NCBI GenBank assembly: GCA_017562135.1
Contig: QEYB01000388.1
Span: 620,001 to 684,000, forward strand
Direction: 5' to 3'
DNA length: 64,000 bases
DNA from: Dipylidium caninum
Lineage: Eukaryota > Platyhelminthes > Cestoda > Cyclophyllidea > Dipylidiidae
Shown: in pieces, positions 33,901-45,699 of the stretch
How the letters are laid out: every line of letters starts with the position of its first letter
How positions within the stretch are numbered: the stretch's first letter is position 1
The notes under the pieces: model-generated
The model's input: only the letters and a program-made list of their open reading frames with translations
Database searches by the model: none
Told to the model about the DNA's origin: nothing
Made by a program: the position numbers and the translations under genes

Positions 33901-36900
33901 ATCTTGTCGTTTAGATTATTTAACAGAATAGGCGGCATCGGTTTATACCACGCTAATATTAGTAAGGGTTTTGTAGGCCGCACAGTCTAACTTATAATAA
34001 ATTAGCTTCATCGCTCATTTGTCCCTCGCGTACCGTTTGTGGCAACCTTGTGTATACTGCTACTAAATCGGCAGCCGTACTGAAAATAGCTCGGTGACTT
34101 TAATCCACTAAAAAATGGTATCTGTTATTGGTAGTGTTTGTTCCAATTTTATTTTCTGAATTTTCAAACATTGTGTTTATTATAAAGCGAATTCTTGGGA
34201 CACCGTTAAGCTGACAAATTAGAGATGGGGCAGGGTTTTCTGACGAAGAAGTTTTATGTATCGGCCGGATATAAACCACTTTTGCTATATTCCCAGGTCG
34301 ATTGTGACCTGTCGAGTCTTGGAGGCGCTTCATCAGCAGTTATTTGCATTACGTAGAAGAATCGTCCATTGCTTTGGTTAAATACTTCATAATCACCTGA
34401 AGGAATCAGGGTAGTTGTCCTTGTGTATCAAATTCTCCTGATGTCACCGCCAATTCAAGAGCTAGTCCTAGGTATTTACCGAGGTCATCGTAACAGTACG
34501 GATGAAAAAGGCCATACGATCGGTCGGAGACTCTGTCTGATGCTCTTCATAATGATTAGGTAGATCAGATCTTTAATTTTCAATGACTTCAGAGCCATTC
34601 TTCAGGTGGTAACTACTTAAAAACCGATAGGGTTTTATTTCAGAAATATTGCGATTTCTATCATAACTGTCAATATGAATGTATTTTTACACATTAAAAA
34701 AGGGATTATGTGCAAGTACCAATAATCTTTTTCGATATATTAGTTAACCAGCGGGAGAAACACAACTTTTCTGCGAATTTTAATTAACTATTTTGTGTAG
34801 ACACACACACACATCGTTAGACGTTAGAGCTTATTTTGTAATTGAAAATAGGACCCTATTGCTCGGGAGGCGTAGCTTTCCCTTTTTTATGACTGTCATT
34901 TCTTATCGCCGGTAGAACTTCTTTCATGTGATTTCAATTTTTCAGATGAAGTTGTAATGCCAACAGCCTTACCGACACAATCACAACCTCTGCCGTCGGT
35001 TCAGTCGACGTCTAAGTACCCGACACCTTCCATATTGAATTCTAACGCACCCAACCCTTCCTCCGATTCTCCATCTACCCACTCGGCAGCCAGTATGTTC
35101 AGTGAGTTGGACAGTATGGGCCGACAAATGCTTGGTCTTGCTAATGCGTACGTCGAATAATTCTGCATTGATGTGATGTTATGTTAAATTCATAGGAATT
35201 TTACCGAACCTCAATCTAATAATGCATTTTTCTTTCGAGTTCACAAAGTTTTGCATCTTCCACTTGGGTAATTAGTGTTTTGTCCACTAGTTTGCGCTTC
35301 TGTCTTGTGTCTAATACATACATCTGGTGTTATCAATTTTTTTTTCATTGTGGATTTATTTTGATGCTCACGACCACTTTGAGATGGTTAGCCACGTGAA
35401 CCCTCACTGTATTTTTGAGCATAAACGTCTGTATTGTGTTTAGTATTTTTCCTTAAAATGATTATTCAAAATTTGCTGAGATATTTTTCCATCCGACATT
35501 CTGTGCAATGAACTTGCACTGTCGTGATTGCTGTAAGCTGGAAAGAATAAGGACCACTACCGCCACTGCTCAGTGTTTGACCTATTTTTACCCTTTCGAC
35601 TTGTTCAATCTCATCTACAATTTGGCACAAGGGCTTATTGTCTATGTCTACTTGACTTATGGTAAATTTTCCCACCCCGGTCCACTCACCTTGCCTATAT
35701 TTAGTATATCCATAAGGAAATGTTTTCTCATTACCGGGGTGATATGCAATTTAGGCGTTTATGAGCTCCGCCCTCCATCGAACCTCTTGTCGGATTTGGC
35801 GTGCGGTCGCTCTGGGACGTGGTATAGTAGGTTACACATGGGAGTGCAACATTCCCCGTTTTCACAGCGTCTAACTCCGCCCTATTTCCAAAAGGCCCAA
35901 CAATATTTTCACTTCCTTCGTTAATGGAGGTTTCGGGGGATAAGTAACCACACCCTGGAATGCTTCTTTATCTAAAACTCTGTTAGTTTGCTTACGACCT
36001 ATAATTGGGACCTATTAATTATCGTGACATTAAAGTTCAGAAGACGGGTTTTTTATGAAATTAGTTCAAATTTGGATGCCCTCACGGATCTAGTATACAC
36101 CGTGTCGCGTAGCTAAGAGGAGGATTTAACGCCACAGCCATAGTAGATGTTTCGCACCTCATGAGGTATGAATTCGAGCATTTTTTCAGCATTTCCGAAT
36201 TATGAGGTACGGTGTTCGAATTTTTATTCTTTTAGTATTATCCTCTCGCCAGTCTCAAATTCTTGATTTTCTATATATGAAGTCTTCTCCAATTCTGTGT
36301 TGCATAGAACATTGACACGATTCGAACACAGACTTCGTTTAATTTGCTTGTTTCTTTTTTGCATACCTTTTAGCCACTCAGATGCAAAAAGTTCCGACAC
36401 CTCTTCCAATTTTGCCCCCCTTGATTCCCTGCTTAATACAAGTGAAACTGCAACCAAGGCGTCTGACACTCAGAGGCATCCTGAGTCGTCATTGAGTTCA
36501 ACCCTCGTTGATATTCCATTGCTTGCATCCCTGCCTGGACTGACCTTTTCCGCCATTCGTCCGCATACCCAGCACATCCAACCCATCCGGGTCTTTCCAA
36601 TTGACAATGGGGATGACATAAAAGACGAAGAGACTGCGAGACAGCATCAACAAATGGTGGAAGTGGTCCTTCATTGCACATCCAACAAGCCCCATCCCTC
36701 CGTTTCCGTTCTCGTTGCCGTAGTCACAAACCGAAATGCTCTTCCACTTACAAACCTTCTTCTGCGTTTTGGGGTTGAAAAGGTTAGTTATGTTGTTCTT
36801 TGTCATTACCGAATTGATAACGTGATATTTGTTTTGATTAATGGATAAAATAAAATCAAAAAAGTAATTGCCAGCTTAGCCAATGTTGATATTTATAAGG

Positions 36901-37476
36901 GTTTTAGGAATGTTGAAAATGACTTATCTGGTGCCATTTATGTAAATCAACTTTTGACTATTTAGTCCACAGTGAATTGGTCTGTAAAATTTAAAATATA
37001 CCAAAGGGTAAAACGCCTTCTATAAGGTTTACAAGCATAACCGATTTAGTGTTATATGTACACACTTTATAAACGATTCGAGATGAGATTGTCTTTTCCG
37101 TAACATCGGGTTGCAGTGAATATGCTTAACTTTTAATTGAAATCTTTCGTCGGTCCATTCTCTCACTCCTGTGATCCCTTATTTTAGCCCTTGAAAATTC
37201 GGCAGCTTCCACTTTCCACATCCCAGCTTCCTGCCTTCTGTTCTTTTCTTCCACCTAGTCCGGCGCAGCAGATTATTTACATCCAACAGCCACCAAATCT
37301 CCAAGTGAGTCGTTGGAAAGTTAGTCGACTACGGTTTTTCTCACTGCTTTTTTTAGAATTCATGTTTTATCATTGAATTTTAGATAAAGATGGCCAAGTT
37401 AAAGTTTCAGCTTTCCTTCACCCTGGAGGAAGAGGATATTCTTGAATCGGGTGTCGTATTTGCATTACTGGATTAG
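30907..37476 (+). CDS. GGA: GGA-family clathrin adaptor (VHS-GAT-hinge-GAE), first exon missing
   Basis: Twelve exons read: 30907-31067, 31133-31231, 31271-31447, 31491-31550, 31589-31669, 31779-31919, 33081-33195, 33580-33894, 34946-35147, 36374-36782, 37188-37304 and 37384-37476. All phases agree, giving about 655 residues plus a short missing N-terminus (family 610-720). VHS domain: RLLAHKVQSPQEKEALSAL, then LDLCVENCGSNFHNELGKF and FLNELMKILLPK, as in GGA1-3. The GAT domain includes KLDRLLKSKNPQDLREANAI and NNTNLLEEMLHCV. The hinge (33640-36560) is rich in Ser, Thr and Pro. The last three exons form the gamma-adaptin-ear (GAE) domain (LTNLLLRFGVEK, PPNLQIKMAKLKFQLSFT). GGAs bind ARF-GTP through GAT, cargo DxxLL signals through VHS and accessory proteins through GAE, at the trans-Golgi network. 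Introns of 38-43 nt occur within VHS/GAT. The GAE end is shorter than in vertebrates. Confidence 0.93.
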
Positions 37477-39353
37477 GTTGATATCCGGACATAAAGTCGT
37501 CATGCCTTTTCTTGCTTTGATGAAATAATTAATCCTTACTTCATCCCTCCATCCCTTTAATGTGATAGGTAAGCAAAATAAGAACATCCCGTGATCACAT
37601 TTGCGACATTTGTTTTCCTTTTTGTTATTTTTAGTAACTTAATATCACAATGACAGAAAAGATGGTAATTCTTGGCCGATTTTAAGTATCTGCTGTTATG
37701 TAGCATCATGAAAGACGCGTTTTGAGATAATTGATGCTACATTTAAGTTTAAGCCATTAAAATTCCCGGAACCGCTTCCACTTAACACGACAAAACCGAC
37801 ATCAAAATATTCGGTCCACCAAGTGGTTGGTTGCCTCGCAAAGGCCAAAGGACTGTTTTCTTTCTAATCACAGGCGGTTTTGCTTCTTCCGGATTGCTAT
37901 AAAATACGATTAGATCCAGTAGTAATGATTATAACCTAGGCTTCAAGAGTTATTTGTGATTTCGTTAACAAGTTTCAGCGGAGGGCTAGAATCGGGTACA
38001 TTTGTAATCAACATGAAAAGTTGCTTTCCTCTGTGAAAAGGGGTGAAGCGGAATTACTTCGAAGCTTTTTCTGTAATTAGAGTCTGGCGTTACCGCTACG
38101 CTGTGGTCATGCGCAGTCTCCGCACTCTCCTAAAACCTGTCGTAATTCCCCATGATTGTGTAAAGTCCTCTGTTATCATGGTAACAGTGAGGAGCAAATA
38201 ACTGTTAAAAAACTGTTCGCTATATATAGTAGAACCTGCAGAGACTATCCTTAAAGGACCTGGCATTCGGCGCCATATTGGTGGCAGTCAAGAGCACCTG
38301 ATGTTTTGTTCCATAGGGTAGTTCAAATATTAAGACTGCACGTTAACAGATGGAGAAAGAGGACATTGAGGTGCGCGTCTTGTTTAACATCTTATCGACT
38401 CAATAGAATATATCGGAGTGGTGTTAGTTTTCTAACCCTCAAGATCTAGACGATGCTGTTATTTTAGTCTTCTCGATATTACACGATATAGCACGAGTTA
38501 ATGAGACGTCACGATGTGTGTTAGTTTGAACCAGAGACGATGCACGGTTTGAGTTTTCTATTATATTTTCCTTTACAAATCGTCATGATAAAGTACACAA
38601 ATATCCGGGAGTGACATTAACAGAAGAAAGAGTGCGATATATAAGGATTAGAGAGTAGCTTTGATTCTGACGTCAGTTTTGCGCTTTGTTATGAGTGCAT
38701 CTCTTTAATTTTGCCATCCATTTAACTTGGTACTCCAACATTCTATGCGCGAAAATATTATGTTCTTTCCTTCCAAGCCAGCTTTACCAGAAAGGAAAGA
38801 CGGGTAGCGAGACTGATGATTTTTTGCCGAATGTGTTCCCTCAAAATCATTCACCCATGCGATAATTTATTATGAGGTCTCTCAGACATTCTGGTAAAAG
38901 TGATTTACAGTCTACACCATTTCGTTCTTGCTTGGGAACAATTCTACGAGGATTTGAGAAGAAGGATGACATGTAAAGAGAGTCAGAGATATTTTAGTTC
39001 ACATTTAGACTCTCAGGAGACACCGCCTTGCTTAGTAATTTTCTTATATTTGCAAACTTCCACTCCTAAGACCCGTCGATTGCCCAAACTCAGATGCAAA
39101 ATGGCGATGTTAGTTTTCAAGCAACAAACTTTACCACCCATTATCTAGAGAACAATATGTTTCAAAATCAGGCGGTGTTTGCATATAATGCTTAATGTCA
39201 GTTTAAAAGGTTGATATTTCAAACATGCGAGTCAATGCCCTTTAATGGCCTCTAGGACATTCGCCCAGAGGTCACATTATTATGACTGGGTAGAAGATAA
39301 GTCAGCCTAGCGATAACATTGTTGGACCTCATACTTCATAAAGCATCCGCAAA
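37477..39353. other. intergenic, no supported gene
   Basis: About 1.9 kb between GGA and gamma-SNAP. It has short ORFs only and should contain the gamma-SNAP promoter. Confidence 0.5.
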
Positions 39354-41040
39354 ATGGAACAAAAAGTGGTTGAGGCGCAAGAATTAGTAAAGAGGGCCCA
39401 GAAATGGTATATCACAACGTCGACCATTACATTTGTAGCTTGAAGACATCTTTTCTGAAGTGGTCGCCTGATATCGATAGCGCCGTCGAAAATTACAGCA
39501 AAGCGGCAGTGATATATCGTAATGCAAAAATGCTGGAAGAGTCTGCCGATATTTATATTCGGGTATAAAGTATACACAGCCGTAATGTTAGATATAAATT
39601 AGATTGCTGACCTTCACGCAAGAAACGGTTCGTTATTTCATTGCGCGAAGGCATATGAAACGGCTTCCTTGTTGTTTCGTGACATTGGGAAATACGACAA
39701 GGTAGTCGAATGTATTAAAACCGCCGGACAACTTTTAAGGCAGAATGGCGTGACTGATTCGGCCTCTACGCTTTATCTCAAAGGGGCCAGGTATGTGCAT
39801 AAAGATTTATATACAGCCTTACATTATTTACCTTAACATGCGTTAGACTGCTTCAATGTGTGCTTAGTAAAATTGTTTTTTTTCTTTAACCTGGTCTTAC
39901 TTGAAAGGCGGGTCGGGTAAGATTTGGACGATGTTAACCAGATGTATGGATTTATGGTTGTTGCCATTGCCTTTAAACTTTCGAAACACCTTTCACATTT
40001 CGAGCACGTATTATGTTTATATTATTGTACCTGGGGTTGTAGAATAATATTTCATCTTCAAGAGTGTTCATTTGAATACTGATACTTTATTTGGCCCGTT
40101 TTCACTGTTGGGGTCAGTTATATGCTTACGTGGCAATTTTCTCAACTATCCACCTTATTTTTGTAAAGGTCTTCAATAAAACATCACAGGTATTCGTAAA
40201 GTGTTTAGTTCAATCTGGTGTCTTGAGTAACAGACAGAATTTCATTTCTGAATAAATTGACAGGTGCTCATGGGGAAGTTCAATATTGAATTTACCCCTA
40301 CAAAAGCAATTTTCCATTTGTTTGTATGCTTTCCTCTTACATTGATTAGACAGGCAGCTGCAGAGACTATAGTTGGTAAACGCCACTTTTTTGTTCATAC
40401 TCAGGCTTATAAATATTTGTAACAAACGGTTCGAAATGAAAATCTTACTTTGGTATAATCTCTCTTTAGAACACTAGAAGCGAATTTACCTGAAGAATCA
40501 GCTAAGTTTTACGAGAATGCAGCAAATACGTCAGAGGTAAGTTCTTAAAACGTGTATTTAAATATTTTTCAATGGTCAAACCAATTGTATGTTACCCCTA
40601 AATTTTTATAGATAGAAGAGAAGTATCTCCAAGCAGCAGACTTCGCCACCCAATCTGCACGCCTATGGACACGTATGCGACGATTCGACGAGGCGGAGCG
40701 TCTTCTGCGCTATCAGATGCGCCTCAGTTGCTTAGGGGCCAGGGATGAGAATGTCCAGACCGCATACCAGGTTTGTGGAAAGGCAGTCGTTGCCTTGGTA
40801 GTTATAAAATTGGTGGGGGAGGACCCGGTCGACGCAGGGAAAGTCTATAACGAGGCCGTCGAGTAGGTTTGTGTTTGTCCTTTTTATGACTATTTAACAT
40901 TTATTATCAGAAATTTTCACTTTGGGGAAACGGATGATGCAGCAGCAGTGAAACAATTGCTTCAAACCTTTGATTCCTACAATTCCGCCGCAGCCTCTGA
41001 AGTCATAAATTTACCGACTTTTCGGAACCTGGAAACGGAG
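39354..41040 (+). CDS. NAPG: gamma-soluble NSF attachment protein (gamma-SNAP), last exon unresolved
   Basis: Exons 39354-39406, 39439-39562, 39603-39790, 40470-40536, 40612-40862 and 40911-41040 join in consistent phase. The start is ATG in MEQKVVEAQELVKRAQKC. The next exon gives LKTSFLKWSPDIDSAVENY, the conserved SNAP N-terminal helix pair, and later exons follow the TPR-like helices of gamma-SNAP: AVIYRNAKMLEESADIY, SLFHCAKAYETASLLFRDIG, and RRFDEAERLLRYQM. About 271 residues are covered; the human protein has 312. SNAPs recruit NSF to SNARE complexes for disassembly, and gamma-SNAP acts on endosomal and Golgi SNAREs. The last coding exon should encode a few tens of residues. A candidate lies near 41127-41160 (a short F-K-L-A-R-T-L-G then stop), but its phase does not fit my donor at 41040/41041. 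Introns 1, 2 and 5 are 32, 40 and 48 nt. Confidence 0.9.
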
Positions 41041-43396
41041 GTGAGTAATAGTGTGGTAATGTGCCTAAAAATTCACTAGTAAAGATCATTAATAAATTTT
41101 AATATAGTTCTTTATGCATTAATAGCTCTGTGGGGCTTCAAACTTGCCCGTACTTTGGGTTAATGGAAGAGGTTGAAGGTGACGTGAAGGGGGTTTTCGT
41201 GAACCACTTAAATACTGTTAAATAGGTTTATGCAAGTGAAATTAGCGGTGAATATTATCAGATTTAAATATTCTTGTCAGCTTTATCCTTCACTATCTTT
41301 GTTTAAATCATGTTGAAAGGCTGTTTTTACTGACATTAAGTTTAATAATGAAAGGGAAATAGCCAATCGATGCCAAGTAATTAGCATCTTGAAGTCTCAG
41401 GTATGATAGATCTGCCATTACCGCTACCATTTTTGGGTAAATTATTTGCTCGATAGTACTAAGTCTCATTCTATTTATATTGACGATTTTTTGGAAACTC
41501 ATTATTTCGCACCGGACTTACTTTCTTGCCCTGAGAGAAAGTTTCATTAGCTTCCCGGGGATGAATTTGGAGGGCATGCAGGTACTTGTGTTTACCGGAT
41601 GCAGTGAAGTCTCGCTCTGCTAATCTTTCGCCCCTTGAGCATGACATACTGTCGAAAGTAATGACGTATCGACTGATTATACACAAACTATGGTAGCTTG
41701 ATTTATTTAGACGTTTTGCTCACTACTTTAACGAATTCTTCATCGTTTCTCGTCCTATGGTCCTTCGCATGTTTATGCGAAGGCTGCAAAAGTAACTCCG
41801 TCTATGGTTCTAAGCTTTTCATTCTTTCGCATTCGTCAGTGGGATTTTTTGCTGCATTTTCATCTTCTGTATTTTCAATTTCACCTAGTTTGCACGTTTG
41901 GTTCGGTCTATCAAGTTTCCCGCGGGTCTTGGAGATCGGGAAGTTACAGAAACCCCTTCTGGTCCTCTGCCTGAAGAAGAAGAAGAAGAAGACATTTGCT
42001 GAGCTCAAGAAGAGCAGGAAACTGCGCTCTCAACTTGTCCCTACTGTTGCTGTTGTCTGTGATGGTGTTATTTCCAACTTCCTTAATATTTATGAGTGTC
42101 TAAAATGTTTATTCAATAAAGTAAGTTCGCTTTTTTGAAAGCAATCAGTGGCAATCAGTGGCAAACAATTTTTGTAAAAGCATTAATCGCGTTTACATCT
42201 CTGTGGCTATCCAACACCTATCGTCATAATTATTAAATAATTTATATTCATTTAGTGCATATATTGGTAGTCGTTTAACCTAACCAGCTTTTTTTTATTT
42301 TCTGCTCTTGCGTATTCGTACCAATGCCTGTAGCTCTGGAGGAAATTCCTGCATCTGAGCTTTCGGCAGCGTTCAAGCATATCTTTTACGTGCAATCCTA
42401 TCTATGGGAAGTAGACTGAGCATGCGGAGGATGTGGGGGTCAGAAATGCGATTTGAAGATTACTTAACTTGAAAAAACTGCAATATACTGCAAAATGTTT
42501 TAGAATGTTTGCCATATTGGGCATAGCTTCCTGGCCCTCGGACAAGGAGTGTCAGCGTAACGACGGTCAGCGTCGCGGCTGCATGGTGGTTCTGTTTATA
42601 AATCGTAGTGGAAGTGGTGTTATATTCACCGAAATTCGCAGGGTGTTAGTTCAGCCGTCAGATTGCATTGCGTTACGAACAACTTGAGGTAATAAGAACG
42701 GGCTGCTTCAATCACCCAAAATGAGTAGGGCGGGTCAGTATGCTGGCATTAAAGTCATAGGCTTTTGGGAAAGCGGAACGATCTTTCTATGTTCATAATA
42801 TCAAATGGGTCGATAATATGAAGAACGCGTGAAATTTGTTACCAACTATGGGTGGCAACAATATACGATCACCCACAGGGCTTGAACTTGAATCTGGGTG
42901 TATCAGCCATCGAAAGCAACCATTTGTAAAAGATTACGAATAATTTGCACGAAGGGGCGTGAGATCTAAGGAAGGGCGACATGTTTGCCATTGTCAGGTT
43001 TCGTTTATCTTCCATCAACGCGGAAGCCTTTGGCCTGAATTAATCGGCTTAGCACGGGAAATGGTCGGGCACCCGTTCTTCTTTAGTCAAGTCAGAGAGA
43101 AAATTTAGAATAAAATGCCTCAATAGACTTCAATTAACTGTTCGACGAACAGATGGAAGGGGGCGTTAAGTGCCCTGTCGAAAAATCCATTGCTGTGATT
43201 ACAAATTTAAAGTGCATTCTCTTCTACTCAAACAATCATGATGTTGGACCAAACTATTCTTTTCACTGTTTATGTTCAGGAGCGCGCAGTTTTTTACGTT
43301 GCTTACTTGTTTTCGTTGAAGCCATTCGCGGTAGACAATTTCGGCTTCATTTCTTTAGTCGTCACAACAAACAGTGTTATTCTTTTTGAATGCTAC
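41041..43396. other. end of gamma-SNAP and intergenic DNA
   Basis: Contains the unresolved 3' end of gamma-SNAP and then no gene I can support. A 146-codon open frame at 41698-42138 (+) includes a lysine run encoded by AAG repeats and a hydrophobic start. It has no recognisable domain, and I treat it as doubtful. Confidence 0.4.
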
Positions 43397-45091
43397 ATGG
43401 AGAGAAGATTTCAACGTTTTCGAGATTGGAAGTCGCCTAACTCTCAAACTTGGGATCACGCACTAGATGTGTGGAACCAGAGCCTTAGAAATGAATCGAG
43501 TAAAAATGTATCTACGAGTGGCAGTGGTAGCCTTACTTTTGGGTTTTTTGACTTTGTAGATCCTTTAAAATCGTCCGATGCTCTAGAGTAAACGAGTTTA
43601 GTTTCACGTTTATTTAATTAGGAGGAAACTACTGGATGTTTTGAGTTCACTCACTTCAATGAAAAACCTCGTACGTTCTACCTTGCTCAATTTTGATTGT
43701 ATAGGCGTCACTTCTCGGCAATGAACAGCCTTCTGAATGCGAGTTTCAAATGCATGAATATATAATTTATTGTTCTCAAATTTATGCCTTGTTAAAGCTA
43801 TACCTTTTCCCTATTATTGATTGGTCATCCATGAAGTTCCTTATTTTTATGGAAGATTTTGTGTTTATAAGGCGACGTAAAACGTAGCCTCACTAGCCTT
43901 GCTGAAGTTACAGAAAAGTTAGTGGATGCTGCTTCGGGTATAAGAAAGCAGTTTGATTCCGCCGGAAAACAAGTCAATGAAGAATTAATGGAATCACCCA
44001 GTTTTCTCGAGGAGGTATCTTTACTGCGGACATTTATATGTGTTTTTCCTGAACATTTTTATGCCACCACTCAGATTCTATTTTTGTTCTACTGATCCAT
44101 TGTGTTTTCTGTATTCTCTATTTTGCTATGATGTTTCAAATCGAAATACTCCCTTTGCACTTATTATTAGCGGTTTTTATGACGTTTCTATTCACCCCAG
44201 TCAGAAACTTCAAAAGGACTGACTTTGGCGACTGATACTATTAATCTTCTCGACTCTGTAAAACTGCTTGAAGAAGAGGTTAAACAATTACCTATGCTAA
44301 TTGAGATGTAAGTCGCAATGATTTTACTAGTTCTATACAGACACTTTTTGACAGTCGTAGTTTTATATCCTAGGTCAGCGGTACTTTTTACCAGGGTTAT
44401 ATAAACAACATTCTTGGCCATCGGTTGTGTCACTGTAACGGTACTTTTACGTTAATTTAATCGGAAAAAGATAAATGTCTTCTGAAATGAGGGATCGTGG
44501 CCTTGGTGGTTTTGCCACTTCTTTTTATTTTTAGTTATCATAATTTTAGAAAAAAACTACCCGATAAGGTAGTCGGTGTTGCGCCAGTTGTGTGATGGGA
44601 TTGAGTTTCACAACATAAGGCGTACAAAGTAGTGGCAAAACCAGTCCTTTGTGAACGTTATCGGAGGCGGAACAAGTTGAATTAAACTTTTAATTATCAA
44701 CTTTTCTATCTTGGAAATTTGTAAAAGTTAGTCAAACGCTTAAACAGGATCACGATGAACGAATGCAACTTTTTTCCAAAAATATCGGTTTTTACGTGAG
44801 CAGAAGGAATGGTCATTATTTATTTTGGAAGTCTCGTCTACATCTGTATTTTAAGTTTAAATTATTTTGTGCCAATCCATATCCTTGTAGTTCAAAGAAG
44901 GAATTTCAAGAAGAACTTACTCGGCATTATGAAGAACAGCTTGAGAAAATGCTCTCAAAGGCTATTGAAACCTGTCTGTATGTTTTTCGCTCATTTTCAC
45001 TTGCATCATTTTTCCTTTACTTAGGTCCATTTCGAAGGAGAAAATAGATGAATTAGTTTCTTTTATTACTGAAGAAATATCGGAATCGTGA
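43397..45091 (+). CDS. small coiled-coil protein, dysbindin-like
   Basis: Seven exons fit: 43397-43587, 43622-43674, 43872-44014, 44201-44307, 44732-44795, 44898-44977 and 45025-45091. The total is 705 nt, or 234 residues, ending in TGA at 45089. The second donor (gttcta) is weak and was chosen for phase. The protein is acidic and helical. The stretch L-L-E-E-E-V-K-Q-L-P-M-L-I-E resembles the dysbindin region E-Q-L-Q-Q-L-P-A-L-I-A-D-L-E, and it is followed by a heptad-like KEFQEELTRHYEEQLEKM. Dysbindin is a BLOC-1 subunit in lysosome-related organelle biogenesis, which would match its trafficking neighbours, GGA and gamma-SNAP. The match is short, and human dysbindin is longer (351 residues). 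The gene itself is well supported, its name is not. It could be another BLOC-1 or coiled-coil protein. The first ATG follows stops in frame within about 160 bp. Confidence 0.45.
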
Positions 45092-45299
45092 AAGTTTAAA
45101 TTGTTTTAAGCTATTTCTGCTCGGTTTTGTTAGCTTCATTTTCCACATTTCGAAAAATATATATCTCATATTCTTTTGAATTCACTTCTTATTTCCTATT
45201 ACTACTAGACGAAAGTTGATCGTACTTTTAAATTGAAAAGAAATAGAATGGTTTTTAGTTAAGTGGTGTGACAACTTCGGCAACACATAGACTGCAGAT

Positions 45300-45536
45300 A
45301 TGCCCACATCAGATATTTGCACATATAACTCAACTGACGATGAGATGTTCTGCAAAGAATCTTTGCCTCCTTTAATTTCATCCGCCAGGCTGTATATGTG
45401 TACGAAAAATAATAAGCGCAAACACCACCTGCCCCAGGAGAGTTCTTTCTTATTCGATGACAATTATCAGTTAAGCTTCGAGGATGGCATTTATTTACAT
45501 TGTGGTATATTAGAGTTCAGATCATTCAGGTCCTAA
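45300..45536 (+). CDS. possible small ORF or 5' exon, unknown
   Basis: A 78-codon ATG ORF between the dysbindin-like gene and the large unknown gene. It has ordinary mixed composition and ends just after a possible donor (ttcag|gtccta). It may be a small protein, a leader exon of the 45700 gene, or chance. No family is recognised. Confidence 0.2.
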   Translation: MPTSDICTYNSTDDEMFCKESLPPLISSARLYMCTKNNKRKHHLPQESSFLFDDNYQLSFEDGIYLHCGILEFRSFRS

Positions 45537-45699
45537 TGTAAAAAGAACATCACTTGTCGCCTGTTCACCCTTCCATGTGAATTAACAGGAGAAAGGTCTT
45601 GAAGCCTTCCACATTTAGAATACACGTGGGATTATTGATCTACATATTAGCGTATGTTATCAGTGACTATTTAGTCGTTGTGAACGAAAATATTCTAAA

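Noticed and set aside
41698..42138. 146-codon + ORF between gamma-SNAP and the dysbindin-like gene
   Set aside because: Biased composition, a lysine run from an AAG repeat, no motif and no splice links; left as doubtful.
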